NCBI GenBank assembly: GCA_017396895.1
Contig: JAFQKN010000080.1
Coordinates: forward strand, 1 to 35,324
DNA from: Clostridia bacterium
GTDB taxonomy: Bacteria; Bacillota; Clostridia; Oscillospirales; Acutalibacteraceae
Reading direction: 5' to 3'
Length of the DNA: 35,324 nt
Position numbers and translations under genes: made by a program. The notes beneath the pieces are model-generated. The model saw only the letters and a list, made by a program, of their open reading frames with translations. It was not told where the DNA came from and did not search any database. This document shows, piece after piece, positions 7,798 through 15,837 of this stretch. Every line of letters starts with the position of its first letter. Position 1 is the stretch's first letter.

Positions 7798-8751
7798 ATG
7801 AAAAAAGTAATTATATATTTGTTATCAATCATAATATTAACTGTCAGTTGCACATCTTGCTCGGTAAATGTTCCGACTCCGCAGACAACATCACATCCTA
7901 CAACCGAAGAAATAACAATTCCGCAGATCACAGAGCCGCCAACCGTCGAAATGCCGACGCTTGCCCCTCCGACAATCACTGCAAAATGTTCATTTGTTTA
8001 TGATTTGAAAAATCATAAAATGATTGAAGGGGTAAACCTGCAGGAACGTATAGCACCTGCGTCCATCACCAAACTTTTAACAGCCTGTCTTGCTCTTGAA
8101 TACTTCAGCACCGATGAGTCCATGACCGCAGGCAATGAAGTGTTCAAAGTGCAACCAAACTCAAGTCTTTGCTTTATATTACCCGGCCACAAACTGACCG
8201 TACTGGATATACTTTACGGTTTGCTTATTCAATCGGGCAACGATGCGGCGTACACGATCGCCGTTGAAGTTGCAAGACGTGCAAACAGCCAAGCAAGCAT
8301 GACGGATGACGAAGCAATCAATCATTTTATAATACTGATGAATGAGTATGCACGACAGATAGGAATGAAAGACAGTCAATTTACAAGTCCGGACGGTTAT
8401 GATTCAGAGAATCAGTTTGTAACAGCTGAAGATATCCTCGCGCTTGCATTACAGGCAAAAAAATTCAGCGCAATCAGTATGATTACGGGTACTTTGGAAA
8501 AATACTCCGTTTTTCTAACGGGGGAAACGATCACATGGAGAAATACCAATCATTTTCTGGATCCGCAAAGTATCTTCTATTCTCCGTACGTAAACGGGAT
8601 GAAAACAGGTTCGACTCTCAATGCAGGTACCTGTTTGCTGACGTCATATAACGACGGCAATTTTGATCTGTTGATCTTTGTAGCAGGTTGTGAATCAGAT
8701 GAATCGCGTTACGTTGCCACGCAACAACTGATTCAATGGGCCATTCAATAA
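7798..8751 (+). CDS. Lipoprotein serine D,D-carboxypeptidase (peptidase S11)
   Basis: Penicillin-binding-protein type D-alanyl-D-alanine carboxypeptidase that trims the last D-Ala from peptidoglycan stem peptides outside the membrane. It has 317 residues. A hydrophobic signal (about residues 3-17) ends in cysteines C18/C21 (SCTSC), suggesting lipid anchoring. A Thr/Pro-rich spacer covers about 25-60. The active-site triad of motifs is complete: SITK with S89 and K92, SGN at 146-148, and KTG at 269-271. The ATG at 7798 is taken because the signal peptide starts there; its ribosome site (AGG near 7786) is weak. It is preceded by a VanR-type site and the VanRS-like pair. It lacks the C-terminal PBP5 amphipathic-helix domain of DacA. 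VanY of VanD-type clusters belongs to the same enzyme class. Confidence 0.9.
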   Translation: MKKVIIYLLSIIILTVSCTSCSVNVPTPQTTSHPTTEEITIPQITEPPTVEMPTLAPPTITAKCSFVYDLKNHKMIEGVNLQERIAPASITKLLTACLALEYFSTDESMTAGNEVFKVQPNSSLCFILPGHKLTVLDILYGLLIQSGNDAAYTIAVEVARRANSQASMTDDEAINHFIILMNEYARQIGMKDSQFTSPDGYDSENQFVTAEDILALALQAKKFSAISMITGTLEKYSVFLTGETITWRNTNHFLDPQSIFYSPYVNGMKTGSTLNAGTCLLTSYNDGNFDLLIFVAGCESDESRYVATQQLIQWAIQ

Positions 8752-8756
8752 TTCTG

Positions 8757-8796
8757 ACGGGATGCAAGAGACTTTTTTAAGTTTCTCGCATCCCGT
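8757..8796. terminator. Bidirectional hairpin between convergent genes
   Basis: A long imperfect stem: ACGGGATGC at 8757-8765 pairs with GCATCCCGT at 8788-8796, and the inner AGAGACTT pairs with AAGTTTCT. It lies between the carboxypeptidase stop and the helicase stop. T-runs on either side are weak, so termination strength is uncertain. Confidence 0.6.
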
Positions 8797-8800
8797 TGTT

Positions 8801-11029
8801 CTATACGGACCAGGAAAGAATGCAATTCTTCATCCCTTCAAGGTCTAATATTCCATATGCAAATCCCTTACGCACAAGTTCCGCAGGAAGAAATTCATCA
8901 TATTTTTCAAAAACCGGTACTTCCCTTTCATATACAAGTTCCAATGCATCGAAGTCCTTATTGATTTCTTCCTGCAAGACTTTGTAAAATTCTTCCTTTG
9001 TTGCTTTCATCGTAAATTGCATATAATACGGACGACATGAATCAAGTCCCGTCAAGCCGAGACGATTCGCACATTTGATTTTTAAGAATCGCTCCATTGC
9101 TAAAAATGCGTATGAACCGAGCCATGGCAACAAGCACCACATTTGACCGCCGAGATGAATCAGAGGCTCCCTTGTAAGAAATGAATGTAATGCCGTATTT
9201 CTCGCATGAAGCAGTCGTACAGCCGCATTTTTCATCAAATACGGATAAGATCTTTCCTCCGACAGGACTTGCTTCATTCGTTGCAATACCTTTGTATTGA
9301 TATCACCCGGACACATTCCGAAATATGCAGGTACCTTTCCTTTGACAAGCTCACAGTACACAAGTTTGCGCTTATGATCGACTTCTTCAACAACCCATAC
9401 ATGGCCCGCAATGGCTATTTTTTCACCTGCAGGAGGCGGCATGACAAGTGTACCGAGTTCCTGTGAGCCGCAACGCACTGTATATTCTTCACTTTCCTGA
9501 AATACCGCATAAAACTTGAATGAATTGACTTGACGTTCGCCGGCAAGACCTACGATCAATCCACCTTCTTCCGTACGCTGAATATGGCCGGTCTCAATAA
9601 GATGACGCAATAATACTTTGTAATCTTCCTGCGTTATACGGTGAAAACTTTTTAGTGTCAATACTCTTGAAGCAAGCGCGGCCGGTGTCAGTTCTCCGCA
9701 TGAAACAAGTGTTGACATGGTTTGATGATACAAAAGACTAAAAGGCAAACGGTTGAGATTCGGCGGTTCAACCCAGCGTTCTTCAAGATACAACTGGATT
9801 AAGGCAATACCTTGCAAAAGTTTCCATGGGATCGTTTCAGGTAACATAGCACGTGCGTGGGGCATATCTTCGCGAATAACAAACCACATTTCAGGAGGCA
9901 TATCACGTCTTCCCGTTCTGCCGAGACGTTGTAAAAACGAAGAAACAGTAAAAGGAGCATCAATTTGAAAAGCTCGTTCTAAGCGTCCGATATCAATTCC
10001 CAATTCAAGCGTTGATGTGGTAATTGTTGTTTGTAACTGTTCTTCATCTTTCATAACAGATTCGGCTGTTTCACGGTAAGATGCAGAAAGATTTCCATGA
10101 TGGATCAGAAAACGATCAGGTTCATGATTACTCTCGCAGTATCCGCGCAAAGTAGTTGTTACTGCTTCACATTCCTCACGTGAATTAACAAAAACAAGAC
10201 ATTTTCTGTCACGTGTATGATTATAAACGTATGCAAAACCGGGATCGGCATAGGCAGGGGCTTCATCCGATGGTTGTGACAACGCGGGCAACGCTTCTGC
10301 TGAGTCTCCTGCATCTGTTGCATTCTCCTGTTGCACAAAAAAATGCTCCATGGATATGCGCCATTTTACAGGTACACCGACAATATTCGGAACAAAGGTT
10401 TTCCGTCCCGTTCCTGTTGCCAAATATTCACCGACAGTCTGCGGATCACCGAGTGTAGCAGATAAACCGATCCGTCTCGGATTTACATTTGCAAGTTTTG
10501 ACAACCGTTCGATCAGACAGAGTGTTTGACCGCCTCTGTCGCCACGCATCATGGAATGCACTTCGTCTATGATAACAAAGCGAAGATCATGAAAAAGTTT
10601 ACCTAGATATGCGTGTTTCTTCATCAACAACGCTTCCAGTGATTCGGGTGTTATTTGTAGAATTCCGGAAGGATTCTTCAGCAATTTGTTTTTATGTGAC
10701 TGTGAAACATCTCCGTGCCAGTGCCAGACGGGAATGTTTGCTTCCGCACAAAGATCATTGAGTCTTCCAAACTGATCATTTATCAACGCTTTCAGCGGAC
10801 AAATGTACAATGCACCGACAGATGCGGGCATATCTTCTGCAAAAAGAGTCAGTATCGGAAAAAATGCTGCTTCCGTTTTTCCCGATGCGGTGGATGCACA
10901 CAGCAGAACATGGTCATCCGAACCGAATATAGCCTCCCCTGCCGCAACTTGTACGGCACGTAGATTTTGCCACTCGTTTGAATAGATATAACTTTGAATG
11001 AAAGGTGCATAACGATCAAATACGTTCAT
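8801..11029 (-). CDS. Lhr/BrxHI-like superfamily 2 helicase
   Basis: ATP-dependent DEAD/DEAH-type helicase of the Lhr-core/BrxHI type, 742 residues. Motif I is ASTASGKT (45-52), the DEVH box is at 155-158, motif III is SAT (190-192), and motif VI is QRLGRTGRR (367-375). A winged-helix/Lhr-core region of about 360 residues follows. No nuclease or DUF1998 motif was seen. The ATG at 11029 is preferred: GAGG lies 7 nt upstream, and it follows the ATPase stop by one base. A start at 11092 would overlap the ATPase gene. It is the last gene of the three-gene unit. Adjacent ATPase-helicase pairs of this kind (BrxD-BrxHI) occur in type 2 BREX. Substrate and polarity are unknown. Confidence 0.88.
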   Translation of the reverse strand: MNVFDRYAPFIQSYIYSNEWQNLRAVQVAAGEAIFGSDDHVLLCASTASGKTEAAFFPILTLFAEDMPASVGALYICPLKALINDQFGRLNDLCAEANIPVWHWHGDVSQSHKNKLLKNPSGILQITPESLEALLMKKHAYLGKLFHDLRFVIIDEVHSMMRGDRGGQTLCLIERLSKLANVNPRRIGLSATLGDPQTVGEYLATGTGRKTFVPNIVGVPVKWRISMEHFFVQQENATDAGDSAEALPALSQPSDEAPAYADPGFAYVYNHTRDRKCLVFVNSREECEAVTTTLRGYCESNHEPDRFLIHHGNLSASYRETAESVMKDEEQLQTTITTSTLELGIDIGRLERAFQIDAPFTVSSFLQRLGRTGRRDMPPEMWFVIREDMPHARAMLPETIPWKLLQGIALIQLYLEERWVEPPNLNRLPFSLLYHQTMSTLVSCGELTPAALASRVLTLKSFHRITQEDYKVLLRHLIETGHIQRTEEGGLIVGLAGERQVNSFKFYAVFQESEEYTVRCGSQELGTLVMPPPAGEKIAIAGHVWVVEEVDHKRKLVYCELVKGKVPAYFGMCPGDINTKVLQRMKQVLSEERSYPYLMKNAAVRLLHARNTALHSFLTREPLIHLGGQMWCLLPWLGSYAFLAMERFLKIKCANRLGLTGLDSCRPYYMQFTMKATKEEFYKVLQEEINKDFDALELVYEREVPVFEKYDEFLPAELVRKGFAYGILDLEGMKNCILSWSV

Positions 11030-11030
11030 C

Positions 11031-12350
11031 TTAAACCTCAAATTCAGCGAATGGTGAACCATCCGAATCTTCCTGTAATGCAGGTTTTGCAAAAGAAAAG
11101 TCTGCGGATCGCAAAATCATTTCGATTGTAATGTTTGAGTCTTGCAACAGAAGATTTAATAATTCTATAAAATCACGTATCACTTCGCGCGGTGTTATAT
11201 TCGTCTGCGCACCTATACGGCTGTATTCGATCTGAATAAAGTAAATCAGATCTTGCTGTTGCAGACGAACAGGATAATCGTACAGCACCGCATGAATATC
11301 ACGCAGTTTTTCTACGAGTATCAGCATTTCTTCGTTTGTCAGGGGTTCAAGATATATCATTGGCCCTAAAAGATCTTTTACATTCGTTTGCAAAGAAAAA
11401 CGGCCCGACTGTAACCTCGATCGCAGTGCCTCATAACTAAATACGCCGCGGTGTTTATCTTCCATGCATTGCGGAGTCGCACACATGATAAATCCGATGT
11501 GCGAAGCCTTACCTTGCAAGACATCATTGTACATTGTCAGTATCTTCTCATAATTATACTGTCTTGTTATGCTGTTTGGTATCTTATAGACGTTCACAAG
11601 TTCGTCAATCAGCACCAACATACCGCTGTAGCCTGCCCGTTTCAGAAATACAGCAAACAGCTTTAGATAGTCATACCAATCATCGTCAGTGATGCAAAGA
11701 TTGATACCGAGCGCGTTCTTCGCCTCCGTTTTGTTCTGGTATTCTCCTCGAAACCACTTCAATACGGATGCTTTTGTATCTGCATCGTCATTCCGAACAG
11801 AATGAAAATACATTGTCAACAACTTGGCAAAATCAAAACCGTGCACCATTTCATCGAGAGTTTGAACGACGGTGTAGATTCTTTTTTCGACTTCAGCAGA
11901 AAAGGCTTGACTTGTTACTTCATATTTTCCTTCAGCTGCGACTTCTGTTTGAACGGATTGAATCCATCGGTCAAGAATTAAAGACAACGCACCGCCGTCA
12001 GGTCTTGTTTTGGTTGACATATTGCGAATTAACTCCCTATAGGTTGCAAGACCTTGTCCTTTATTACCATGCAATCTCCGTTCGGGAGAGAGATCGGCAT
12101 CTATTACAACAAAATTGCGATCCATGCAATAACTGCGCATCGTCTGTAACAGAAAACTCTTTCCTGACCCGTATTTACCTATTAAAAAACGAAATGCGGC
12201 ACCTCCGTCGGCAATCACATCAACATCGTGCAGCATTGCATCTATTTCAGCCTTTCTGCCGACCGTAATATAAGGCAGGCCGATTCGCGGAACAACACCA
12301 CCGTTGAGTGCATTGATTATGACCTGTGCAATACGTTTAGGTATTTTCAT
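11031..12350 (-). CDS. BrxD-like (DUF2791) AAA-type ATPase
   Basis: P-loop ATPase of 439 residues that I assign to the DUF2791 family, which includes BREX BrxD. The segment IGKYGSGKSFLL carries the Walker A motif (58-65), followed by VVIDADLSPERRLHG. Walker B is LVLIDE (245-250), followed by ELVNVYK. A C-terminal segment FIQIEYSRIGAQTNITPREVIRDFIELLN is also typical of this family; it is described here from positions about 360-390. The start codon overlaps the stop of the TerB gene as ATGA, so translation is coupled. The helicase begins one base after its stop. By analogy with BREX it would be a motor or switch acting with the helicase on nucleic acid. This is inference. It could also act as a nucleotide-gated sensor. 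Confidence 0.85.
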   Translation of the reverse strand: MKIPKRIAQVIINALNGGVVPRIGLPYITVGRKAEIDAMLHDVDVIADGGAAFRFLIGKYGSGKSFLLQTMRSYCMDRNFVVIDADLSPERRLHGNKGQGLATYRELIRNMSTKTRPDGGALSLILDRWIQSVQTEVAAEGKYEVTSQAFSAEVEKRIYTVVQTLDEMVHGFDFAKLLTMYFHSVRNDDADTKASVLKWFRGEYQNKTEAKNALGINLCITDDDWYDYLKLFAVFLKRAGYSGMLVLIDELVNVYKIPNSITRQYNYEKILTMYNDVLQGKASHIGFIMCATPQCMEDKHRGVFSYEALRSRLQSGRFSLQTNVKDLLGPMIYLEPLTNEEMLILVEKLRDIHAVLYDYPVRLQQQDLIYFIQIEYSRIGAQTNITPREVIRDFIELLNLLLQDSNITIEMILRSADFSFAKPALQEDSDGSPFAEFEV

Positions 12351-13831
12351 AAATTCAAATATCCTTTCAATTCATCAATGTAATCTTCTTGAATATGCGG
12401 TATATCACCGTCAAAAAAGATGACTTGATCCAAAAAGATGTCAAAGAGTAATTCATTGATCTCATCTGCAAGAATACTGCTGACGGTTGCATTTTCTTTT
12501 AGTAATTCATCGAAGTCTTTGTTTTCCAAAAGACAAGCAATAAACAATATCTGCACCGCCGACAAGATCGATTGTTGCGTTTTTCCATTTTCCATAACAT
12601 CTTCTGTTGCGTGATCATAAGGTTCATCTTCTGTTTGATCTTCGATCAGTAATTTCTCCTGTGTCAGCAGAGCGTCATTACGGATCCCCTGCAAAACAGA
12701 CAGATCGATCTCAATGCGTTTTGCGCTTTCAAAACGCTTTTTTAATAAGTAATTGTCGATGCATTCATCAATGATCTTTTTCCAATCATCGGATATATTC
12801 CCATCTTTGACAGATTGCTTAAAAGAATATGCTATTCTCATTTTGCTGTCTACAGTTTTTAAGATCGCGCCTATAGGCTGCATTTTGGATGTAAAAGGTA
12901 AAAAAGCAGAGTAACGGAACTGTGCACCGGCTTGTATGTATTGTTGCATCGATCCGATGCTATAAGCATAATCTCTGCGCCTCAAATGATCGTAAAATAC
13001 AGCACCGGCAAACAAAGATCTTGTTCCTTCGCAGTAGCTGCCGAAAAAGCGGTCGCGCTTATGCAGCGCTTCATACTTACAATAATGACGTTCCAACGCA
13101 CGAAACACTTCTGCTGCAACCGATATACAATCATTCTGATGTGCAAGAAAAAATTTTGAAGAATCAAAGTGATAAGACGATAACTGCATCATTGCTTGAA
13201 AGACGGCTTCATCCGACGCATTCGTGTAATCAAGCAATACTGAAATATCACTTTTCGGTGTTGCATTCGGAATCTGTTGCAAATAATCATTCGGAAGATC
13301 ATAATAAATACAAAAGTCTGTCAGCCATCTGTGCATATAAAGTTCGGCACGTTGATCCAAAGTCGAATAGTAAGACCAGAATTCGCACAGTTTCATAAAT
13401 CCGTCCGTCGGATCTGTATACCCGATGCCGTTGATCAATTCATAAATGTATATGTAAACAAAAGACAGAGATGTTTTTCGGATCTCTCCCTTCCTGACTC
13501 TTGTTCGCCACGAAAAATAACCGCGCAATTGCTTGTCGGATAAGGCGCGGTATGTTGGATAATACCGCAAAAACGGTTCGTTGTATTCGTAATCATCCTC
13601 GACAGATTCCATAAATTTCGCTTGCTTATAAAATAATACATTTTCCGGAAGAGTCGGATTATTAAGTGCAATTTCTCGCATTTTTCTGTAGATCGGCGGT
13701 GTATAATTGGCCATCTGTGAAGCCTTTATAAGGATCGGCTCATCTTCATAAACTTTATCAGATAAAGTGTGCCTTTCTGCAAGTTTTGTATTTGATAAGA
13801 TGTTTTGAATGAAAGTTTCCGATATAGGCAA
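12347..13831 (-). CDS. TerB-N / TerB-C domain protein
   Basis: A 494-residue cytosolic protein recognised from the TerB-N signature at about 45-230: FYKQAKFME, then FLRYYPTYRALSDKQLRGYF, then the SWRTRVRKGEI and TSLSFVYIYIYELINGIG segments. The C-terminal about 150 residues, acidic and helical, fit the TerB-C region. TerB-N/TerB-C proteins have been linked by comparative genomics to stress-response and DNA-processing gene sets; no enzymatic motif is visible. The start is a TTG at 13831, with GGTGGTGA 6-8 nt upstream on the minus strand. The ATG at 13847 is out of frame. It is the first gene of the unit, led by a consensus promoter, and its stop overlaps the ATPase start. It may be the sensor or scaffold of the system. 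Confidence 0.8.
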   Translation of the reverse strand: MPISETFIQNILSNTKLAERHTLSDKVYEDEPILIKASQMANYTPPIYRKMREIALNNPTLPENVLFYKQAKFMESVEDDYEYNEPFLRYYPTYRALSDKQLRGYFSWRTRVRKGEIRKTSLSFVYIYIYELINGIGYTDPTDGFMKLCEFWSYYSTLDQRAELYMHRWLTDFCIYYDLPNDYLQQIPNATPKSDISVLLDYTNASDEAVFQAMMQLSSYHFDSSKFFLAHQNDCISVAAEVFRALERHYCKYEALHKRDRFFGSYCEGTRSLFAGAVFYDHLRRRDYAYSIGSMQQYIQAGAQFRYSAFLPFTSKMQPIGAILKTVDSKMRIAYSFKQSVKDGNISDDWKKIIDECIDNYLLKKRFESAKRIEIDLSVLQGIRNDALLTQEKLLIEDQTEDEPYDHATEDVMENGKTQQSILSAVQILFIACLLENKDFDELLKENATVSSILADEINELLFDIFLDQVIFFDGDIPHIQEDYIDELKGYLNL

Positions 13832-13883
13832 ATTTAATCACCACCATAATAAACAGAATATATGTTCTGCGAATGTTTGTTCT

Positions 13884-13912
13884 ATTATAGCAAACAATTG
13901 TTCGGTTTTCAA
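13884..13912 (-). promoter_or_regulatory. Sigma-A promoter of the TerB-ATPase-helicase unit
   Basis: On the minus strand TTGAAA (13907-13912) and TATAAT (13884-13889) are exactly 17 nt apart. The spacer contains a 10-bp palindrome, AACAATTGTT (13893-13902). CAATTGTT recurs at 13924-13931, 29 bp away from 13895-13902. Such paired sites around a promoter suggest repression. The leader is about 45 nt. Confidence 0.75.
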
Positions 13913-13934
13913 GTGCAATTTTTCAATTGTTGGC

Positions 13935-13972
13935 AAAAAAAAGAAGCACTGTACAAATAAAAGTACAATGCT
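13935..13972 (-). terminator. Rho-independent terminator of the Moco operon
   Basis: On the minus strand AGCATTGTAC (13963-13972) pairs with GTACAGTGCT (13945-13954) with one G-U pair. A run of eight Ts interrupted by one C follows (13935-13944). It lies 13 nt past the MOSC gene stop and directly before the promoter of the TerB unit. Confidence 0.88.
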
Positions 13973-13985
13973 CTTATGATATGAA

Positions 13986-14417
13986 TTATACAATGACTAT
14001 TTCATCTCCGGCTTTGACGATGCCGCCGACAATAACCTTTGCAAAGATACCGCGTTTCGGCATCACACACTTACCGACCTTCTTAAAAATCTCACATCCG
14101 TGGTGACATTCCTTACCGATCTGTGTGACTTCAAGAATGCACGCGCCGATCTGTAATCTCGCGCCTATGGGCAACGTATGCAATTCTATACCTCGCGTGG
14201 TGATGTTTTCAGCAAAAATACCGTAATCAAGATCGGAAAGTCCGAGTGCACGCATTTCATCTATACTTTCGTCTGCCAACAAACTGACCTGTCTGTGCCA
14301 ATTACCGGCATGGGCATCGTTTTGAAGGCCGAATTCCGCAATTAAAATCGCCTCGTCGATCGGCTTTTTAACTGTTCCTTTTTCTGTACTGATATTAACG
14401 GAAAGAACTTTTGCCAT
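13986..14417 (-). CDS. MOSC domain protein
   Basis: Small stand-alone MOSC-domain protein, 143 residues. The MOSC fold is also the C-terminal domain of Moco sulfurase. Visible family features are the GLQNDAHAG.WHRQVSLL segment near 33-50, the FAENI motif near 70, the LPIGARLQIG segment, and a conserved cysteine in IGKECHHGC near 104-109. The ATG at 14417 is chosen, with AGGTGG 5 nt upstream. A GTG at 14426 falls inside that site. It begins one base after the moaA stop and is the last gene of the Moco operon. Stand-alone MOSC proteins sit commonly next to moaA/moaC in Clostridia. A role in metal-sulfur or pterin handling is likely, but its reaction is not known from sequence. Confidence 0.85.
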   Translation of the reverse strand: MAKVLSVNISTEKGTVKKPIDEAILIAEFGLQNDAHAGNWHRQVSLLADESIDEMRALGLSDLDYGIFAENITTRGIELHTLPIGARLQIGACILEVTQIGKECHHGCEIFKKVGKCVMPKRGIFAKVIVGGIVKAGDEIVIV

Positions 14418-14418
14418 G

Positions 14419-15351
14419 TTAACCACCTAAATTATTCATTGTTCTGTTTGTTATAAATGCTTTTGAAAAACTGTTCTTGCAAGGTTTTTGACGAACTGCA
14501 TCCTGTATACGTTGCTTAATAAGATCATTGTTGTACATCACATCAACCAAAGGGATTTCGAGATTATTGCCTAAACACGGTCTTAGAGTACCGTCGGCGG
14601 TGAGACGCATACGAGAACAGGAATCACAGAAGCAAGATGAAATAGGATTTATAAAACCAACCGTTCCTTTGGCATTCGATTCACGGTAATTCATCGCCAC
14701 CCCGTCTGCTTTATTTTCTACAGGAAGCAATTGCGGATACATACGCAGAATTTGTGCACCGCTGATGCCTTCTTCCTTGGAATCCCCCATAGGCATCAAT
14801 TCAATAAAGCGTACCGTCAACGGGTACTCATGTGCCAATGCAATAAAATCTGCAATTTCATCGTCATTCTGACCTTTCAAAATGACCGTATTTATTTTTA
14901 ACGGAGTAAGTCCGTGACGAAAAACTGCTTCAATGCCGCTGAATGTATTTGACAAATCTGCACCGAACATCTCTTTACTGCGTTGCGCGTTCAATGTATT
15001 CAGACTGATATTCACACGATGCAAGCCGCTTTGTTTCAGATCAGATGCAAGCAATGCAAGCAACTGTCCGTTGGTAGTCAATGCGATATCATCATAAAAC
15101 GGCATATCGGATACAGCGGAAATAATTTCACAGATATCATTACGCAACAGGGGTTCGCCACCCGTAAAACGGATCTTACGAAACCCGCATTCACCAAACA
15201 GACGTGAAAGGCGTATAACGGTATCTGTTTTCATTTCCGATTCTTTTAAGCACCCGCCTTCATTTTTTGCACAGTGCGGACATGTCAGCTGGCATCGTTT
15301 TGTAAGTGAAAATCGCAGATAATCTACGGTTCTTCCGAATGTATCCTTCAT
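14419..15351 (-). CDS. moaA: GTP 3',8-cyclase MoaA
   Basis: Radical SAM enzyme for the first step of molybdopterin synthesis, GTP to 3',8-cyclo-7,8-dihydro-GTP. It has 310 residues. The N-terminal [4Fe-4S] motif is C20-x3-C24-x2-C27. The GGEP segment at 64-67 binds SAM. The second cluster uses C242, C245 and C259 in FCDSC...LRPCL. The protein ends in the conserved Gly-Gly (309-310) needed for activity. The ATG at 15351 overlaps the moaC stop as ATGA. Its ribosome site is weak, so translation probably depends on moaC. All catalytic features are intact. Confidence 0.95.
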   Translation of the reverse strand: MKDTFGRTVDYLRFSLTKRCQLTCPHCAKNEGGCLKESEMKTDTVIRLSRLFGECGFRKIRFTGGEPLLRNDICEIISAVSDMPFYDDIALTTNGQLLALLASDLKQSGLHRVNISLNTLNAQRSKEMFGADLSNTFSGIEAVFRHGLTPLKINTVILKGQNDDEIADFIALAHEYPLTVRFIELMPMGDSKEEGISGAQILRMYPQLLPVENKADGVAMNYRESNAKGTVGFINPISSCFCDSCSRMRLTADGTLRPCLGNNLEIPLVDVMYNNDLIKQRIQDAVRQKPCKNSFSKAFITNRTMNNLGG

Positions 15352-15836
15352 AAGTCTGTTTTATCTCCGCTTGCAATAAAGGTGCCGCTTCTGCCGCCGG
15401 ATTTTGAGAGCAGACAAATATTCTCAATTCGCATCCCCCGATCAACAGCCTTACACATATCATAAACAGTTAATGCGGCAACACTTACAGCCGTGAGTGC
15501 TTCCATCTCAACACCTGTTTTATAAGAACATTTTGCAAAAGCTTGAATCAATAACGCATCTTCACTCATGAACTCAAAATCGACGCTGACTTTTTCGATC
15601 GGTATTGCATGACAAAGCGGAATCAGATCCGCAGTCTTTTTGGCACCGCAAATACCTGCAATGCGAGCAACAGACAATACATCTCCTTTATTTAATGAAT
15701 TGTCCTTAATCATTTGTAAGGTGTCAGGTTTCATTTTCACAACGGCCTGCGCTTGTGCAGTTCTTACCGTTACTTCCTTCTCAGAAACATCAACCATATT
15801 TGCTTTTCCCTGTTCGTCTATATGTGAAAACTGCAA
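15348..15836 (-). CDS. moaC: Cyclic pyranopterin monophosphate synthase MoaC
   Basis: Second enzyme of molybdopterin synthesis, converting the MoaA product to cPMP. The 162-residue length is normal. Conserved segments are MVDVSEK near the N-terminus, LIPLCHAIP near the middle, [17 protein letters not shown], and SGGRSG near the end. The start is taken as a TTG at 15836: GGAG (15846-15849) is 8 nt upstream, and the resulting N-terminus matches the family. A GTG at 15845 abuts that site and overlaps the upstream gene. It follows the moeA/PBP stop by one base. Confidence 0.93.
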   Translation of the reverse strand: MQFSHIDEQGKANMVDVSEKEVTVRTAQAQAVVKMKPDTLQMIKDNSLNKGDVLSVARIAGICGAKKTADLIPLCHAIPIEKVSVDFEFMSEDALLIQAFAKCSYKTGVEMEALTAVSVAALTVYDMCKAVDRGMRIENICLLSKSGGRSGTFIASGDKTDL

Positions 15837-15837
15837 A

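Noticed and set aside
5694-8751. Vancomycin resistance operon
   Set aside because: No vanH dehydrogenase, D-Ala-D-Lac/Ser ligase or VanX dipeptidase is present; only VanRS-like regulators and a PBP-type carboxypeptidase.
8801-13831. The three-gene unit as a full BREX or DISARM system
   Set aside because: No PglX/BrxX methylase, PglZ phosphatase, BrxC, PLD nuclease or DUF1998 protein is present; only the ATPase and helicase are shared.
12347-13831. Tellurite resistance function for the TerB-N/C protein
   Set aside because: No terC, terD or terZ genes nearby; the name reflects domain history only.
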